The translations under genes were made by a program, and so were the position numbers. This document shows positions 15,783 through 24,163 of a DNA stretch of 35,978 nt, in pieces. The notes beneath the pieces are model-generated. The model had not been told where the DNA came from. It made no database searches and saw only the letters and a list, made by a program, of their open reading frames with translations. The DNA lies in NCBI GenBank assembly GCA_031969915.1, contig DALYJJ010000057.1, forward strand, positions 1 to 35,978. The letters run 5' to 3'. This DNA comes from DALYJJ01 sp031969915. Its GTDB lineage: Bacteria > Acidobacteriota > Terriglobia > Bryobacterales > Bryobacteraceae. Within the stretch, counting starts at the first letter, position 1, and each line of letters starts with the position of its first letter.

Positions 15783-17242
15783 TGAAAGCTCCTCCAGTTC
15801 CCGTCGTCGAGGAGCCGCTTCATGCGAACGCGTGCCGCCGCCATGGAGGCGGAGGCCGCCTGGTTGACGTTCTCATGGGGATCCGTGTCGTGGTCGTACA
15901 ATTCCACGCCCTCGACGGTGCTCTGCCGATTCACCCATTCGGTGTAGCGGAAGCGGCCGTCAGTGACGCTGCGGCCCATGCGTTGGCCGCGAGGGTATTG
16001 GCTGTAGGCAGCCGCTTTCCAGGGCAGAGCTGGATTGTCCAGCAGCGGCCGGAAGCTACGCCCCTCGAGACTCGAGGGGCCGCGCAGTCCGCACAACTCC
16101 GCGATGGCCGGATAGATGTCGACGAACTCAACAAGCGCCTTTGATTTTTGTCCCGCGGCTTTCATTCCCGGGGCCCGCACGATCAAGGGTGCGCGGACGG
16201 AGGTTTCGAAGTTGGTTTGCTTGGTGGCCCAACTGCCGTGTTCGCCCACTTGGTACCCGTGATCGCCCAGCAAGACCACAAGGGTGTCCTTCTCCAATCC
16301 CAAACGCCGCAAGGCGGCGAGCACCTTGCCCACCTGCGCATCGGCATAACTGATGCTGGCCAGGTAGCCGTGCAACACCTGACGTTTGAGCTTTTCCGGA
16401 TACGGGCCTTGTTTCGGTATGCCTTCGTAGGTGCGGAGTTCGGTGTCGCCCACCATAGCCCAAGGTGGCGCGCCGTCGGGTGGATATTGGTTGTTGGGGA
16501 GAACCAAGTCGTCCTCGCGGTACAAATCCCAATAGCGTTTGGGCGCGACAAAGGGAAGGTGCGGTTTGTAGAAGCCGCAGGCCAGAAAGAACGGCTGGCC
16601 CCGGCGGCGCTCCAACGCTTGGACGGCCCGCACGGCCACCTCGCCGTCGCTGAGGGCCTCATCGGGTACGTCGGGAGCCTCGAAGGCAAACGAGCGGGGA
16701 ATCGCCGCATAGCTGGGCTTCTTGCCCTCGGCGGCGAACCGAGCGTACGCCCGCTTCAGGACTGCTTCCCCTTCCGGGCCGTAGACCGAGCGCTGCGGCA
16801 GATACAAAGGCTCGGACCAAGAGGGTGGATCATCCAGGTTGCCGAGACCGGGGTCGAACCCGGCCAAGTGAAACACCTTGTAGAACCCTTGACTGTGGTA
16901 GCCGTGGTTCTTGAACAACTGGGGTAGCGTGACCGCGTCCGGCACAGTGGAGCGGAAGTGCGTGACGATGTCGTAGACGCGTGTCGTATCGGGGCGGAGT
17001 CCGGTCAGCAGGGCGGTGCGCGAGGGAGCGCACAAAGCCTGTTGCGTGTAGGCGCGCTCGAAGACCAGACCGGAGGAAGCCAGCGCGTCGATGTGCGGCG
17101 ACTTCACCTGCGGGTCGCCGTAACAGCCGAGTTGGGGCCGCAGATCATCGACCGTGATCAGGAGGACGTTCAGGCGTCTGGCGGCCGCGTGGGCGACCAG
17201 CGGCGCCAGCAGCGAACCTGCGAAGGCGCGGCGCGTGATCAT
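15779..17242 (-). CDS. Exported sulfatase (iduronate-2-sulfatase-like)
   Basis: A 487-residue type I sulfatase. The formylglycine motif CAPSR starts at C71 and is followed by TALLTGLRPDTTRVYD, a pattern shared with iduronate-2-sulfatase-like enzymes. Metal ligands VDD (31-33) and LGDHGYQVGEHGSW are visible. The cysteine must be oxidised to formylglycine by a maturase that is not in this window. MITRRAFAGSLLAPLVAHAA is a Tat-like signal, so it acts in the periplasm or at the cell surface, removing sulfate esters from a polysaccharide. It is the main pointer to a sulfated substrate for the cluster. It overlaps the neighbouring genes by 4 nt at both ends. Confidence 0.9.
   Translation of the reverse strand: MITRRAFAGSLLAPLVAHAAARRLNVLLITVDDLRPQLGCYGDPQVKSPHIDALASSGLVFERAYTQQALCAPSRTALLTGLRPDTTRVYDIVTHFRSTVPDAVTLPQLFKNHGYHSQGFYKVFHLAGFDPGLGNLDDPPSWSEPLYLPQRSVYGPEGEAVLKRAYARFAAEGKKPSYAAIPRSFAFEAPDVPDEALSDGEVAVRAVQALERRRGQPFFLACGFYKPHLPFVAPKRYWDLYREDDLVLPNNQYPPDGAPPWAMVGDTELRTYEGIPKQGPYPEKLKRQVLHGYLASISYADAQVGKVLAALRRLGLEKDTLVVLLGDHGYQVGEHGSWATKQTNFETSVRAPLIVRAPGMKAAGQKSKALVEFVDIYPAIAELCGLRGPSSLEGRSFRPLLDNPALPWKAAAYSQYPRGQRMGRSVTDGRFRYTEWVNRQSTVEGVELYDHDTDPHENVNQAASASMAAARVRMKRLLDDGNWRSFQ
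16060..16080. repeat. Perfect 21-nt inverted repeat inside the sulfatase gene
   Basis: The 10-nt arms GCCCCTCGAG and CTCGAGGGGC flank a single central base, within sulfatase coding sequence for RGPSSLEGRS. In mRNA this could fold as a 7-bp GC-rich stem with a 7-nt loop. It may be chance or a pausing hairpin. Confidence 0.6.
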
Positions 17243-18228
17243 GGGCGGCCTCCGTAGTACGGGATGCCCAAGGCATCCATGGCGCCCTTCAGATAGCCGA
17301 CCGCGAGGATCTTGCCGGCGATGGCGTAGCCGGGCTTGGCGTTCGACTCGCCGTCCAGAGTGGGCGCATGGTCCGGACGCATGGGGCCGGTGAAACCGGA
17401 GTCCTGGTAGACCTTCAGATCCAGCGCGAGGTTACCGGGGCCGTTGTCATGGAACGTCTCGCGAAAGTGCTCGCGGGTCCCCACGATGTCGCGCAGGTGA
17501 ACGAAAAAGATGCGCTGGGCCGCGCACCATTCGCGCACCAGGACAGCGGTGTCTTCGCCCATGAGCCTGAAATTCGCCTGGCAGAACGTGATGCCATTCG
17601 ACGGACCGTTGTGAAGGGAGAGCACGCGGCGGAACGCGCCGGCAGTAGTGAGGATGCGGGCGATGCCGCGCAGGGGCGACACGGGCGGGTCGTCCGGGTG
17701 AATGGCCATCCGTAGGCCTAGCTGGTCCGCCAGCGGCAGAACGGCAGCGAGGAAGTAGGCAAGGTTGGCCCACAGTTGCTCCTCGGTGACGATGCCCCAC
17801 GGAGTGGGTCCCTCGCGCTCGGCGGTGGACCAGTCGAATTCACTGACCAGTGCCCCGGCGCGCTCGGGGACCGCGGTGCTGGTGCGGTACCAGCCTAAGC
17901 CCGCCATCCAGTTGTAGCAAAGCAGCGTGACGCCCTCCGCGGCCAGGGCTCGCATCACCGCGAGGTAGTTCTCGATCTCTTCGTCGCGGCCGGGCAGACC
18001 GAGCTTGATCTTCTCGGCCGGGACGGGATGGCTTTCGACGCCCGCAAAGAGGAGGCCCGCGTCCTCGAGTTCGCGCTTGACGGACGCAATGACGGCGGGA
18101 AAGCGATCGCGCGGAACGTCGGCCAGGACGGGCGCGAGGCGGGCGATGGCATGGGTGACACCCGATTGCGCCGCGATGCGCATCTTGTGCTGATCCCCGG
18201 GGTCGAAGAGTTCGGCGATTTGGATCAT
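17239..18228 (-). CDS. uxuA: Mannonate dehydratase (UxuA family)
   Basis: A 329-residue TIM barrel of the mannonate dehydratase family, which converts D-mannonate to 2-keto-3-deoxy-D-gluconate in hexuronate breakdown. All four expected metal-site residues are present: H177 (IHPDDPP), C216 (ITFCQANF), H244 (FFVHLRD) and D286 (MRPDHAP). GNLALDLKVYQDSGF and GKILAVGYLKGAM near the end also fit. It is somewhat shorter than E. coli UxuA (394 residues) and closer to the short ManD-like form. It overlaps the MFS gene and the sulfatase gene by 4 nt each. No kinase or aldolase for KDG is in the window, so those steps must be encoded elsewhere. Confidence 0.85.
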   Translation of the reverse strand: MIQIAELFDPGDQHKMRIAAQSGVTHAIARLAPVLADVPRDRFPAVIASVKRELEDAGLLFAGVESHPVPAEKIKLGLPGRDEEIENYLAVMRALAAEGVTLLCYNWMAGLGWYRTSTAVPERAGALVSEFDWSTAEREGPTPWGIVTEEQLWANLAYFLAAVLPLADQLGLRMAIHPDDPPVSPLRGIARILTTAGAFRRVLSLHNGPSNGITFCQANFRLMGEDTAVLVREWCAAQRIFFVHLRDIVGTREHFRETFHDNGPGNLALDLKVYQDSGFTGPMRPDHAPTLDGESNAKPGYAIAGKILAVGYLKGAMDALGIPYYGGRP

Positions 18229-19517
18229 GCGGCCTGCGCCGCGCGCGTGCGGGCGGCTCCTTTCCGGAAGAAGAACAGGCAGTCGGCGGTCAACAGGAGT
18301 CCACCGATCACATAAAAGGTGGCGGTGGAGGAGAGGGCGATGGAAAGATCGAACTGCTGGGAGAGGCGGCCCGTGAACCAGGGTCCGATGCCGCCACCGC
18401 AGAAACCAACGGCGAGCATCAAGCCGGTGGCGGTGGAGCGCGCGCCGGCGGGCACCACCTCAAACGGTGATGCAAACAGATTCGAATCGTAGAGGCCACG
18501 GCAGAAACCGAAGAGCGCCAGTGCCACAAAGACGATGACCGGCGCGGTGGCGAAGCCGGTAAGGAAGATGAACGGCGCGCCACACAGCAGGCCGGCGGCT
18601 TGGATGGCGGGCCGGCTGACGACGTTGCGGAGTGCGAGGCGATCCGCGAGGCGCCCTCCCAGCAGCGTGCCGGCCATCGCCCCCAAGTGATGCCACAGGG
18701 TCGCGTTCAATCCAGCGGACGTAAGGTCCATGCCGAACTTGCGGTAGAGCAGCGTCGGCATCCACGTGAGATACGCGGTGAGGGCCACGAGCATCGCCAG
18801 GAAGCTGACCGTGTGCAAGGAGAACGACGGGTTCCGCACAGCTTCGACGCAACGGCCCAGCACCGTGCCCGTGGCGGACCCCGCGGGCAGCTCCGTGGAG
18901 CCGCGAGCGGGCTCCTTGAGCAGGAGCGACGTGGCGGCGGCGACGGCTATGCCCGCGACTCCGAAGACCAGGAACGACATGCGCCAACCGTAGTGTTGCC
19001 CGATGTACCCGGCGAGGCCTCCGCTCACCATCACGCCGAAGTAGTTGGCCGTTTGATGCACCGAAAGCGCCGTGGAGCGTGTGGCCGGTCCGTGCAAGTC
19101 GCTGATGAAGGAAGCGGCGGCCGGATAGTAGAACGCTTCTCCGGCGGCGGTGAAGGCGCGCAACAGCACGAGGAGGGTCAACGACGTGGCGAGGCTGGAG
19201 CCGAACGTGGCGGCGCTCCAGAGCGTCAGGGCGGCGATGATGATCCACTTCCGGCTGAAGATATCGCCGGCGCCGCCGGCCAGCGGAACCAGGACCGCGT
19301 AGACCCAGAAGAAGACGCTGCTGATGGCTCCCAGTTGGACGTCGGAGAGATTCATCTCGGACTTCACCAGCGGGAAGACCGAGAAGATCACCTGGCGGTC
19401 CGCCTGGTTGAGGAAGAAAATTGCCCAGAACACGGCCACCACCCCCCAGGCGTACCAGCGCCAGGCCGGGGAGGCCGGGGAGGTTGCACCAGGGGTTTCG
19501 GTCATGGTTGATGCCAT
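18225..19517 (-). CDS. MFS transporter (probable sugar-acid / hexuronate importer)
   Basis: A 430-residue twelve-helix transporter of the major facilitator superfamily, resembling the anion:cation symporter group (ExuT/GudP-like). TM1 contains FLNQADRQVIFSVFP, followed by the loop 2-3 motif GGAGDIFSRKW. RPAxxxAGEAFYYPAAASFI-like sequence in TM4 fits sugar-acid and phthalate permeases. The first ATG (19517) has GAGGCGAG upstream; a second ATG is at 19505. It lies 66 bp after the TonB receptor and overlaps uxuA by 4 nt. Likely imports the uronate or aldonate released by the periplasmic enzymes; substrate inferred from context only. Confidence 0.85.
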   Translation of the reverse strand: MASTMTETPGATSPASPAWRWYAWGVVAVFWAIFFLNQADRQVIFSVFPLVKSEMNLSDVQLGAISSVFFWVYAVLVPLAGGAGDIFSRKWIIIAALTLWSAATFGSSLATSLTLLVLLRAFTAAGEAFYYPAAASFISDLHGPATRSTALSVHQTANYFGVMVSGGLAGYIGQHYGWRMSFLVFGVAGIAVAAATSLLLKEPARGSTELPAGSATGTVLGRCVEAVRNPSFSLHTVSFLAMLVALTAYLTWMPTLLYRKFGMDLTSAGLNATLWHHLGAMAGTLLGGRLADRLALRNVVSRPAIQAAGLLCGAPFIFLTGFATAPVIVFVALALFGFCRGLYDSNLFASPFEVVPAGARSTATGLMLAVGFCGGGIGPWFTGRLSQQFDLSIALSSTATFYVIGGLLLTADCLFFFRKGAARTRAAQAA

Positions 19518-19583
19518 GCTATCTCGCCTCGATTGCCGGGTTGCTGGGGCTGGCAGCCGCGGGTTCCGGGCCGTGCCGCATCC

Positions 19584-22500
19584 CTAGAAGATCAGCTTCA
19601 GCGCCAGTTGAATCCGGCGCGGATCGTAGTTGGTGACGTAGCCGGCGATGACGCCGAAGTTCTGCGCCGAGCGGTTGGTGCCGGGGTTGCCGAAGGTCAC
19701 CGTGTTGGTGAGGTTGAACGCTTCGGCACGGAACTGCGTCCGGATGCGTTCGGTGATGGGGATGTCCTTGAGCACCGAGAAGTCGAGACTGAAGAGGCTA
19801 TCGGTGCGGGTGCTGGGCAAGTTGCGGGGTGTGTTGCCGAAGGTGAAGGCGGGAATGACGGCGAAGGCGTCGGTGTTGAACCAACGGTCGATGCTCTGAT
19901 TGGAGATCGCGTTGGGATCGCCCACGACGTTGGGGCGGTTGCCGCCGAAGGGCACGCCGTTTTGGGTGATGCCAATCGGTTCGCCGCTTTGGAGGGTCAT
20001 GATGCCGCCCAGGTGCCAGCCGCCCAGGAAGGTGCGCATCAGGCGGCTACCGTTCCCAAAGGGGAGCGCCCACAAGGGCGTGATGACGATGCGGTGGGGC
20101 AGGTTGATGGTGGAGACCGCGCGCTCGGCCCGCAGATTGTTCCAGTCCTGGACGCCATTGTTGCCGCCGTTGAAGAAGGCATTGACACCGTTGCCGGTGT
20201 TGTCGTCGATGGTCTTGGTCCAGGCATAGGAAATGAGGACGGAGAAACCGTTGGCGAAGCGCTTCTCGGCGCGGACCATCAGGGCGTGGTAGATGCTGCT
20301 GGCCCAGTGGTCGATGGTACCGGCGCCGGCGAATTGGGGGAAGGTGTCCAGCAGGCTGCCGCGGGAGACGTTCGCGGCGCTGAGGTTGCCCGTCGTGATG
20401 ACGCCGGCGTAAGGGTTCGGGACCAAGGCTTGAAGTTGCGTACCTTGCGAGAGGAACTGGGCGGGGAGGAAGTCGTAGGCGCGGCTGGCAGGCAGATGGA
20501 CGCCACGGTTGCCGGCATAGCCGACCTCAAGAATCCAGTCGCCGCGGAACTGTTGTTGGACGTTGAAATTCCATTGCGCGGCGTACGGCACGGCCAGGGA
20601 GCGGACGTTGCCTTCGGCGTTCACGCCCAACGCCGCTCCGGGGCCGGCGGCGGAGCCCAGCGGCTGGCGGATGTTGTTGGGGAAGGGATCGTTCAACGTG
20701 TCGGCGGGGGTGAATCCGCCATCGCGGCTGGTGACCATGTCGGAATCGAGGCCAAAACCGGCCTGGCCGAGGCGCACGAAGTTACCGGTGGTGGGGGCGT
20801 AGTAGATGCCGTAGCCGCCGCGGACCACGGTGCGCGGCATTACCTGGTAGGCGAAGCCGAAGCGCGGTCCGAACAGGTTGTGCCAATTGTCGCGGTAGCC
20901 ACGGCCGAGTCCGCCGGCTCCCGGATAAGTGGTTCCGCCCGTGAATTGCACGCCGCCCACGGAGTAGCGCAGGGCCGGATCGAAGTTGCTGATGGCGTTG
21001 TAGCGGTCCGTGGTGGCGCCTTCGTACTCCCAACGCACGCCGAGATTCAAGGTCAGCTTGGGCGTGACCTTCCAATCGTCCTGGAGGAACGCCCCATGCG
21101 CCTTGGCGGTGTAGGTAGTGAAGGGTCCTACGCGCGCGCTTCCGGAAGTGGGCGTCCCGAGCAGGAACGTGGCCAAGCCATGTCCGGAGTTGATGGCGGT
21201 GTTGTTGGGGTTGGGGCCGCGGGTGAAGTTGCGGCCGAAACCGAACTGGAGCGAGGATGAGTTCTGCGAATTGTTCAACTGATAAAGGCGCGATTCCAAA
21301 CCCATCTTGACGGTGTGGCGGTTCTTGATCCAGGTCAGTGTGCCACCGAAGGTCCAGGAGTTGTTGGCTTGCACCAGGTGATCGCCTTGATCGCTGCCGA
21401 TGGCCGTGAGATCGCTGATGTTGAAGCGGGGGAAGGTGGGGACGGGAACCTGCGTGTTGAGTTTCGTGGGCATCCCGATGGTGCCGACGTCGAAGCCGAA
21501 GCTGCGCACGATGCGCTCGGGGGCGTAGCGGTTGATGCCGGCGCGGCCTTCAAATAAAACGTTGGGCTTGAGGGAATCGGTGTAGCTGACCACGCCGCTG
21601 TTGCGGAAAAAGAACAGATCGGAGGTGTTGATTTCCGATTCGTTGCCGTAGTAATTGGGAGAGCCGCGGAACGTCTTGTCGTAGGTGTAGCGGCCATACA
21701 CGCGCCGTACGGGGGTCAAGTAGTGGTCGATACGGACCCCATAGAGATCCTTGTCAAGCGGCGCGGAGCCCTGCCCGAACAGGTTATTGGCTTGGGTGAA
21801 GGGGGCGCCGGGATCGTTGGGGAGCGGATAATAGCGCAGCACGCCGGTGGCGGCGCGGCTGATGCGGGCGGCGGGGATGACGGCACCCGGAAAAGGATCG
21901 CGAATGCGGTTGGCGGCGTTGGCGGGGTCGACGCGCGTGGTGTTGGGATCGTAAATGGAGATGGGGTTATTGGCGCCCGCTAGGGTTTGCGAGAAATTGC
22001 CTTGGCGTTGCAACTCCGTGGGCACGGTGCGGAAGCCGCGATCAAGCGTGCGCTGATGGAAGCGTTCCCAATTGGCGTAGAAGAAGGTCTTGTCCTTGCG
22101 GAGGGGACCGCCGGCGGCGGCGCCGTATTGGTTGAATACGAACGGGGGACGGCTGCGGTTGGCGCGGTTAGAGAAGAAATCGTTCGCGTTCAGGACCTTG
22201 TTGCGGAGGAACTCGTAGGCCGTGCCATGAAATTCGTTGGTGCCGGACTTGCTGATGACGTTGATGACGCCGCCCGCGGTCCGTCCGTACTCGGCGCTCG
22301 GATTCTTGGTGATAACCCGGAACTCCTGGGTGGCGTCCACGGAGAGGGTGACATTCATGCCGCCTGATGTGAAGTTCTCCGCGGCCACGCCATCCACCAT
22401 GTAGTTATTCGACGAGGGAGGTCCGCCGCCGATGGAGGCGCGGGAGCCGTCGAAGCTGGAAACGGGAAGATCGCCAAAGCGGCCCGTGGCGCGGACGCCG

Positions 22501-22973
22501 GCTTGGAGAGAGGCAAGCGCGAGCGGGTTGCGTCCCACCAGGGGAAGGTCAACCACGCTCTTGTTGGTTACGACGGCGGACAGCGACGGCTCTTCGGTCT
22601 GCAACAACTGCGCGGCGCTGGACACCTCGACGCTCTCGGAAATGGCGCCGACCTCGAGCGCGAAGTCGGCCCGGAGCACCTGGCCTTCATCGAGGTTCAG
22701 GCGCGTGCTCCGCGCGGTGCGGAATCCAGTGGCGGTGACGACGACCTCGTAGGGTCCGCGGGTCAACAGGGGAGCGGTGAAGTAGCCCTCGAGGTTGGAC
22801 TGCAATTCGCGTGCGACGCCGGTATCCAGATTCTTCACGACCACCTTGGCGTTGGGTATGACGGACTGGGTGGAGTCAGTGAGTCGGCCGGTGATTTGCG
22901 CCGTTTGGGCTGGGAGAAGACCACAAAAGAGCAGCGCAACGAGGGCGGCAAAGAGAAAGCCACGAGGTTTCAT
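19584..22973 (-). CDS. TonB-dependent receptor, Oar-like, with carboxypeptidase-regulatory domain
   Basis: A 1129-residue outer-membrane protein. Signal peptide residues 1-22 are followed by a carboxypeptidase-regulatory-like beta-sandwich (about 25-110; ITGRLTDSTQSVIPNAKVVV), then a plug domain (about 125-240; VDLPLVGRNPLALASLQAGV, NNYMVDGVAAENF, AEYGRTAGGVINVISKSGTN) and a large barrel ending in a terminal aromatic (LALKLIF). This is the expanded Oar-type family of Acidobacteria such as Solibacter. It probably binds and imports an oligosaccharide with energy from TonB; no TonB/ExbBD genes are here. It is the first gene of the - strand cluster, with a predicted promoter right before the ATG and a divergent LysR gene. 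Confidence 0.93.
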   Translation of the reverse strand: MKPRGFLFAALVALLFCGLLPAQTAQITGRLTDSTQSVIPNAKVVVKNLDTGVARELQSNLEGYFTAPLLTRGPYEVVVTATGFRTARSTRLNLDEGQVLRADFALEVGAISESVEVSSAAQLLQTEEPSLSAVVTNKSVVDLPLVGRNPLALASLQAGVRATGRFGDLPVSSFDGSRASIGGGPPSSNNYMVDGVAAENFTSGGMNVTLSVDATQEFRVITKNPSAEYGRTAGGVINVISKSGTNEFHGTAYEFLRNKVLNANDFFSNRANRSRPPFVFNQYGAAAGGPLRKDKTFFYANWERFHQRTLDRGFRTVPTELQRQGNFSQTLAGANNPISIYDPNTTRVDPANAANRIRDPFPGAVIPAARISRAATGVLRYYPLPNDPGAPFTQANNLFGQGSAPLDKDLYGVRIDHYLTPVRRVYGRYTYDKTFRGSPNYYGNESEINTSDLFFFRNSGVVSYTDSLKPNVLFEGRAGINRYAPERIVRSFGFDVGTIGMPTKLNTQVPVPTFPRFNISDLTAIGSDQGDHLVQANNSWTFGGTLTWIKNRHTVKMGLESRLYQLNNSQNSSSLQFGFGRNFTRGPNPNNTAINSGHGLATFLLGTPTSGSARVGPFTTYTAKAHGAFLQDDWKVTPKLTLNLGVRWEYEGATTDRYNAISNFDPALRYSVGGVQFTGGTTYPGAGGLGRGYRDNWHNLFGPRFGFAYQVMPRTVVRGGYGIYYAPTTGNFVRLGQAGFGLDSDMVTSRDGGFTPADTLNDPFPNNIRQPLGSAAGPGAALGVNAEGNVRSLAVPYAAQWNFNVQQQFRGDWILEVGYAGNRGVHLPASRAYDFLPAQFLSQGTQLQALVPNPYAGVITTGNLSAANVSRGSLLDTFPQFAGAGTIDHWASSIYHALMVRAEKRFANGFSVLISYAWTKTIDDNTGNGVNAFFNGGNNGVQDWNNLRAERAVSTINLPHRIVITPLWALPFGNGSRLMRTFLGGWHLGGIMTLQSGEPIGITQNGVPFGGNRPNVVGDPNAISNQSIDRWFNTDAFAVIPAFTFGNTPRNLPSTRTDSLFSLDFSVLKDIPITERIRTQFRAEAFNLTNTVTFGNPGTNRSAQNFGVIAGYVTNYDPRRIQLALKLIF

Positions 22974-22981
22974 CGGATTGA

Positions 22982-23010
22982 ACTATGCCAGAGATCATGC
23001 ATACTTACAA
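22982..23010 (-). promoter_or_regulatory. Predicted sigma70-type promoter of the TonB receptor gene
   Basis: Read on the - strand: TTGTAA (23005-23010), 17-nt spacer, CATAGT (22982-22987). Each box matches 4 of 6 consensus bases. The -10 box ends 8 nt before the ATG at 22973, so the transcript would start at or next to the start codon, and no Shine-Dalgarno sequence is visible. Confidence 0.45.
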
Positions 23011-23014
23011 GTGA
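23002..23014. promoter_or_regulatory. Candidate LysR-type regulator site (T-N11-A)
   Basis: TACTTACAAGTGA has the T-N11-A form with ACTT/AAGT inverted arms, inside the 75-bp divergent region between the TonB receptor and LysR genes. It covers the predicted -35 box of the receptor promoter, a place where an LTTR could control both directions. Confidence 0.45.
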
Positions 23015-23048
23015 ATGTTTGGAACGGATTATTGAGGAACAGGAAACG

Positions 23049-23939
23049 ATGAACTTCGATTTACTGAGGACTCTGACCACGGTGGCCGAGACGGGGAGTC
23101 TGGCGGCGGCGGCGCAACGCCTGCATCTGACGCCGGCGGCGATTCACAAGCAGTTGAAGCTGCTGGAAGTGGAGTTCGGCGTGCCGCTTTATGAGAAGGT
23201 GGGGCGCGGAATTCGCATGAGTGCTTCCACGGCCTTGCTGTTGCCCTATGCGGAGAGCGCGATGGCACAGATTGCCGCGGCCCATCAGGCGATTGAAGAA
23301 TGGCGCGGCGTGCGCCGGGGACTCGTACGGATCGGGAGCGGGCCCACGCTGGGGAGCCACTGGCTGCCCCGGTTGCTGGGGAAATTCCGGGGATTGCACC
23401 CGTCGGTAGTCGTGACGGTGGATTCGGGTTCGAGCGAAGAATTGCTGACGAACGCTCGGTTAGGGCGAATCGATCTGGCGCTGCTGCTGGCTCCGCCTGG
23501 AAGGAAGGAATCCGGCTTTGAAGTGCTGGCGACATGGCGCGCGCGGCTAGTGTTTGTGACGGCAGACGCGTCATTGGCGCCAGACGGTAGCCTGCGGAGC
23601 CTGTCGGCGCGGCCGTTTCTGGGGTACCGCAAGGGAAGCCGGATGGACGCGATGGTGGAGGGCCATTTTTCGCGCATGGGCATTGAGCCCGATACCGTGA
23701 TGCGTTTCGACAACGCGGACGGCATTCGCGCCATGTTGCGCACGGGTTTTGGCTTTTCGCTGCTGCCGGCATGGATGGTTACCGAGGATCTCGCCGGCCG
23801 CTTGCGGATCCTGGGGCCGGCGGGGCGGATGCCGACGGCGCTGGTGGAACTGGTGCGGTTCGCAGAGTCGCCGCTGTCACCGGCGGCGCGCGAGTTGGTG
23901 AGGTTGGCCCGGGCCGAGCCACTGGAAGCAAGCGTCTAA
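23049..23939 (+). CDS. LysR-family transcriptional regulator
   Basis: A 296-residue LTTR. The winged helix-turn-helix covers residues 1-60 (FDLLRTLTTVAETGSLAAAA, then LHLTPAAIHKQLKLLE), and the effector-binding domain runs from about 88 to 290. The ATG at 23049 follows AGGAAACG; the frame is open upstream to 22503, but that part is antisense to the TonB gene. Divergent transcription from the receptor gene makes it the likely regulator of the whole carbohydrate cluster, probably responding to a sugar-acid intermediate. AAIHKQLKLLE departs a little from the usual SxxSxxIxxLE in the recognition helix. Confidence 0.9.
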   Translation: MNFDLLRTLTTVAETGSLAAAAQRLHLTPAAIHKQLKLLEVEFGVPLYEKVGRGIRMSASTALLLPYAESAMAQIAAAHQAIEEWRGVRRGLVRIGSGPTLGSHWLPRLLGKFRGLHPSVVVTVDSGSSEELLTNARLGRIDLALLLAPPGRKESGFEVLATWRARLVFVTADASLAPDGSLRSLSARPFLGYRKGSRMDAMVEGHFSRMGIEPDTVMRFDNADGIRAMLRTGFGFSLLPAWMVTEDLAGRLRILGPAGRMPTALVELVRFAESPLSPAARELVRLARAEPLEASV

Positions 23940-24163
23940 GCACGCCCAGCGTTTTTCCTGAAAGCGCGTTCAAAGAAATCCTGCCGTGCCGATACGGTTA
24001 GTGTCGGCGCTGGGGCGACATCACCCGGGCGGGTATCTTTCGTCCAGCGCAACTGGGAGTTTTCACTGGGAGCAAAACTGGCGCGGAATTGGTGCCATCA
24101 GTGCCTTCCCAGGCTGCAATTTTTCCTAGGTAATCCGAAGAATGTGAGAGAGGTGTTCGTAAC
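23940..24163 (+). other. Non-coding leader region before the chemoreceptor gene
   Basis: No gene is visible in these 224 bases. They hold a possible sigma28-type promoter (23969-23995) and a leader of about 165 nt. The leader contains two copies of ACTGGGAG five bases apart (around 24051-24072) and AGTTTT/AAAACT arms with a 10-nt loop. I could not match it to any known riboswitch, including cyclic-di-GMP types. AGAGAGGTG upstream of ATG 24164 is the ribosome-binding site. Confidence 0.5.
23969..23995 (+). promoter_or_regulatory. Possible sigma28 (FliA)-type promoter for the chemoreceptor
   Basis: GCCGATAC (23988-23995) matches the FliA -10 consensus GCCGATAA at 7 of 8 positions. TTCA lies 15 nt upstream where TAAA is expected, a weak -35. 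Chemoreceptor genes are typical FliA targets, which supports the call. Confidence 0.35.

Noticed and set aside
19533..21260. A 575-codon + strand frame opposite the TonB receptor
   Set aside because: Low-complexity Gly/Val/Glu-rich translation, a mirror of the receptor codons; the receptor on the - strand has strong family motifs.
23996..24163. Cyclic-di-GMP riboswitch before the chemoreceptor
   Set aside because: The conserved GCAAA-type blocks and paired helices of the known classes could not be found.
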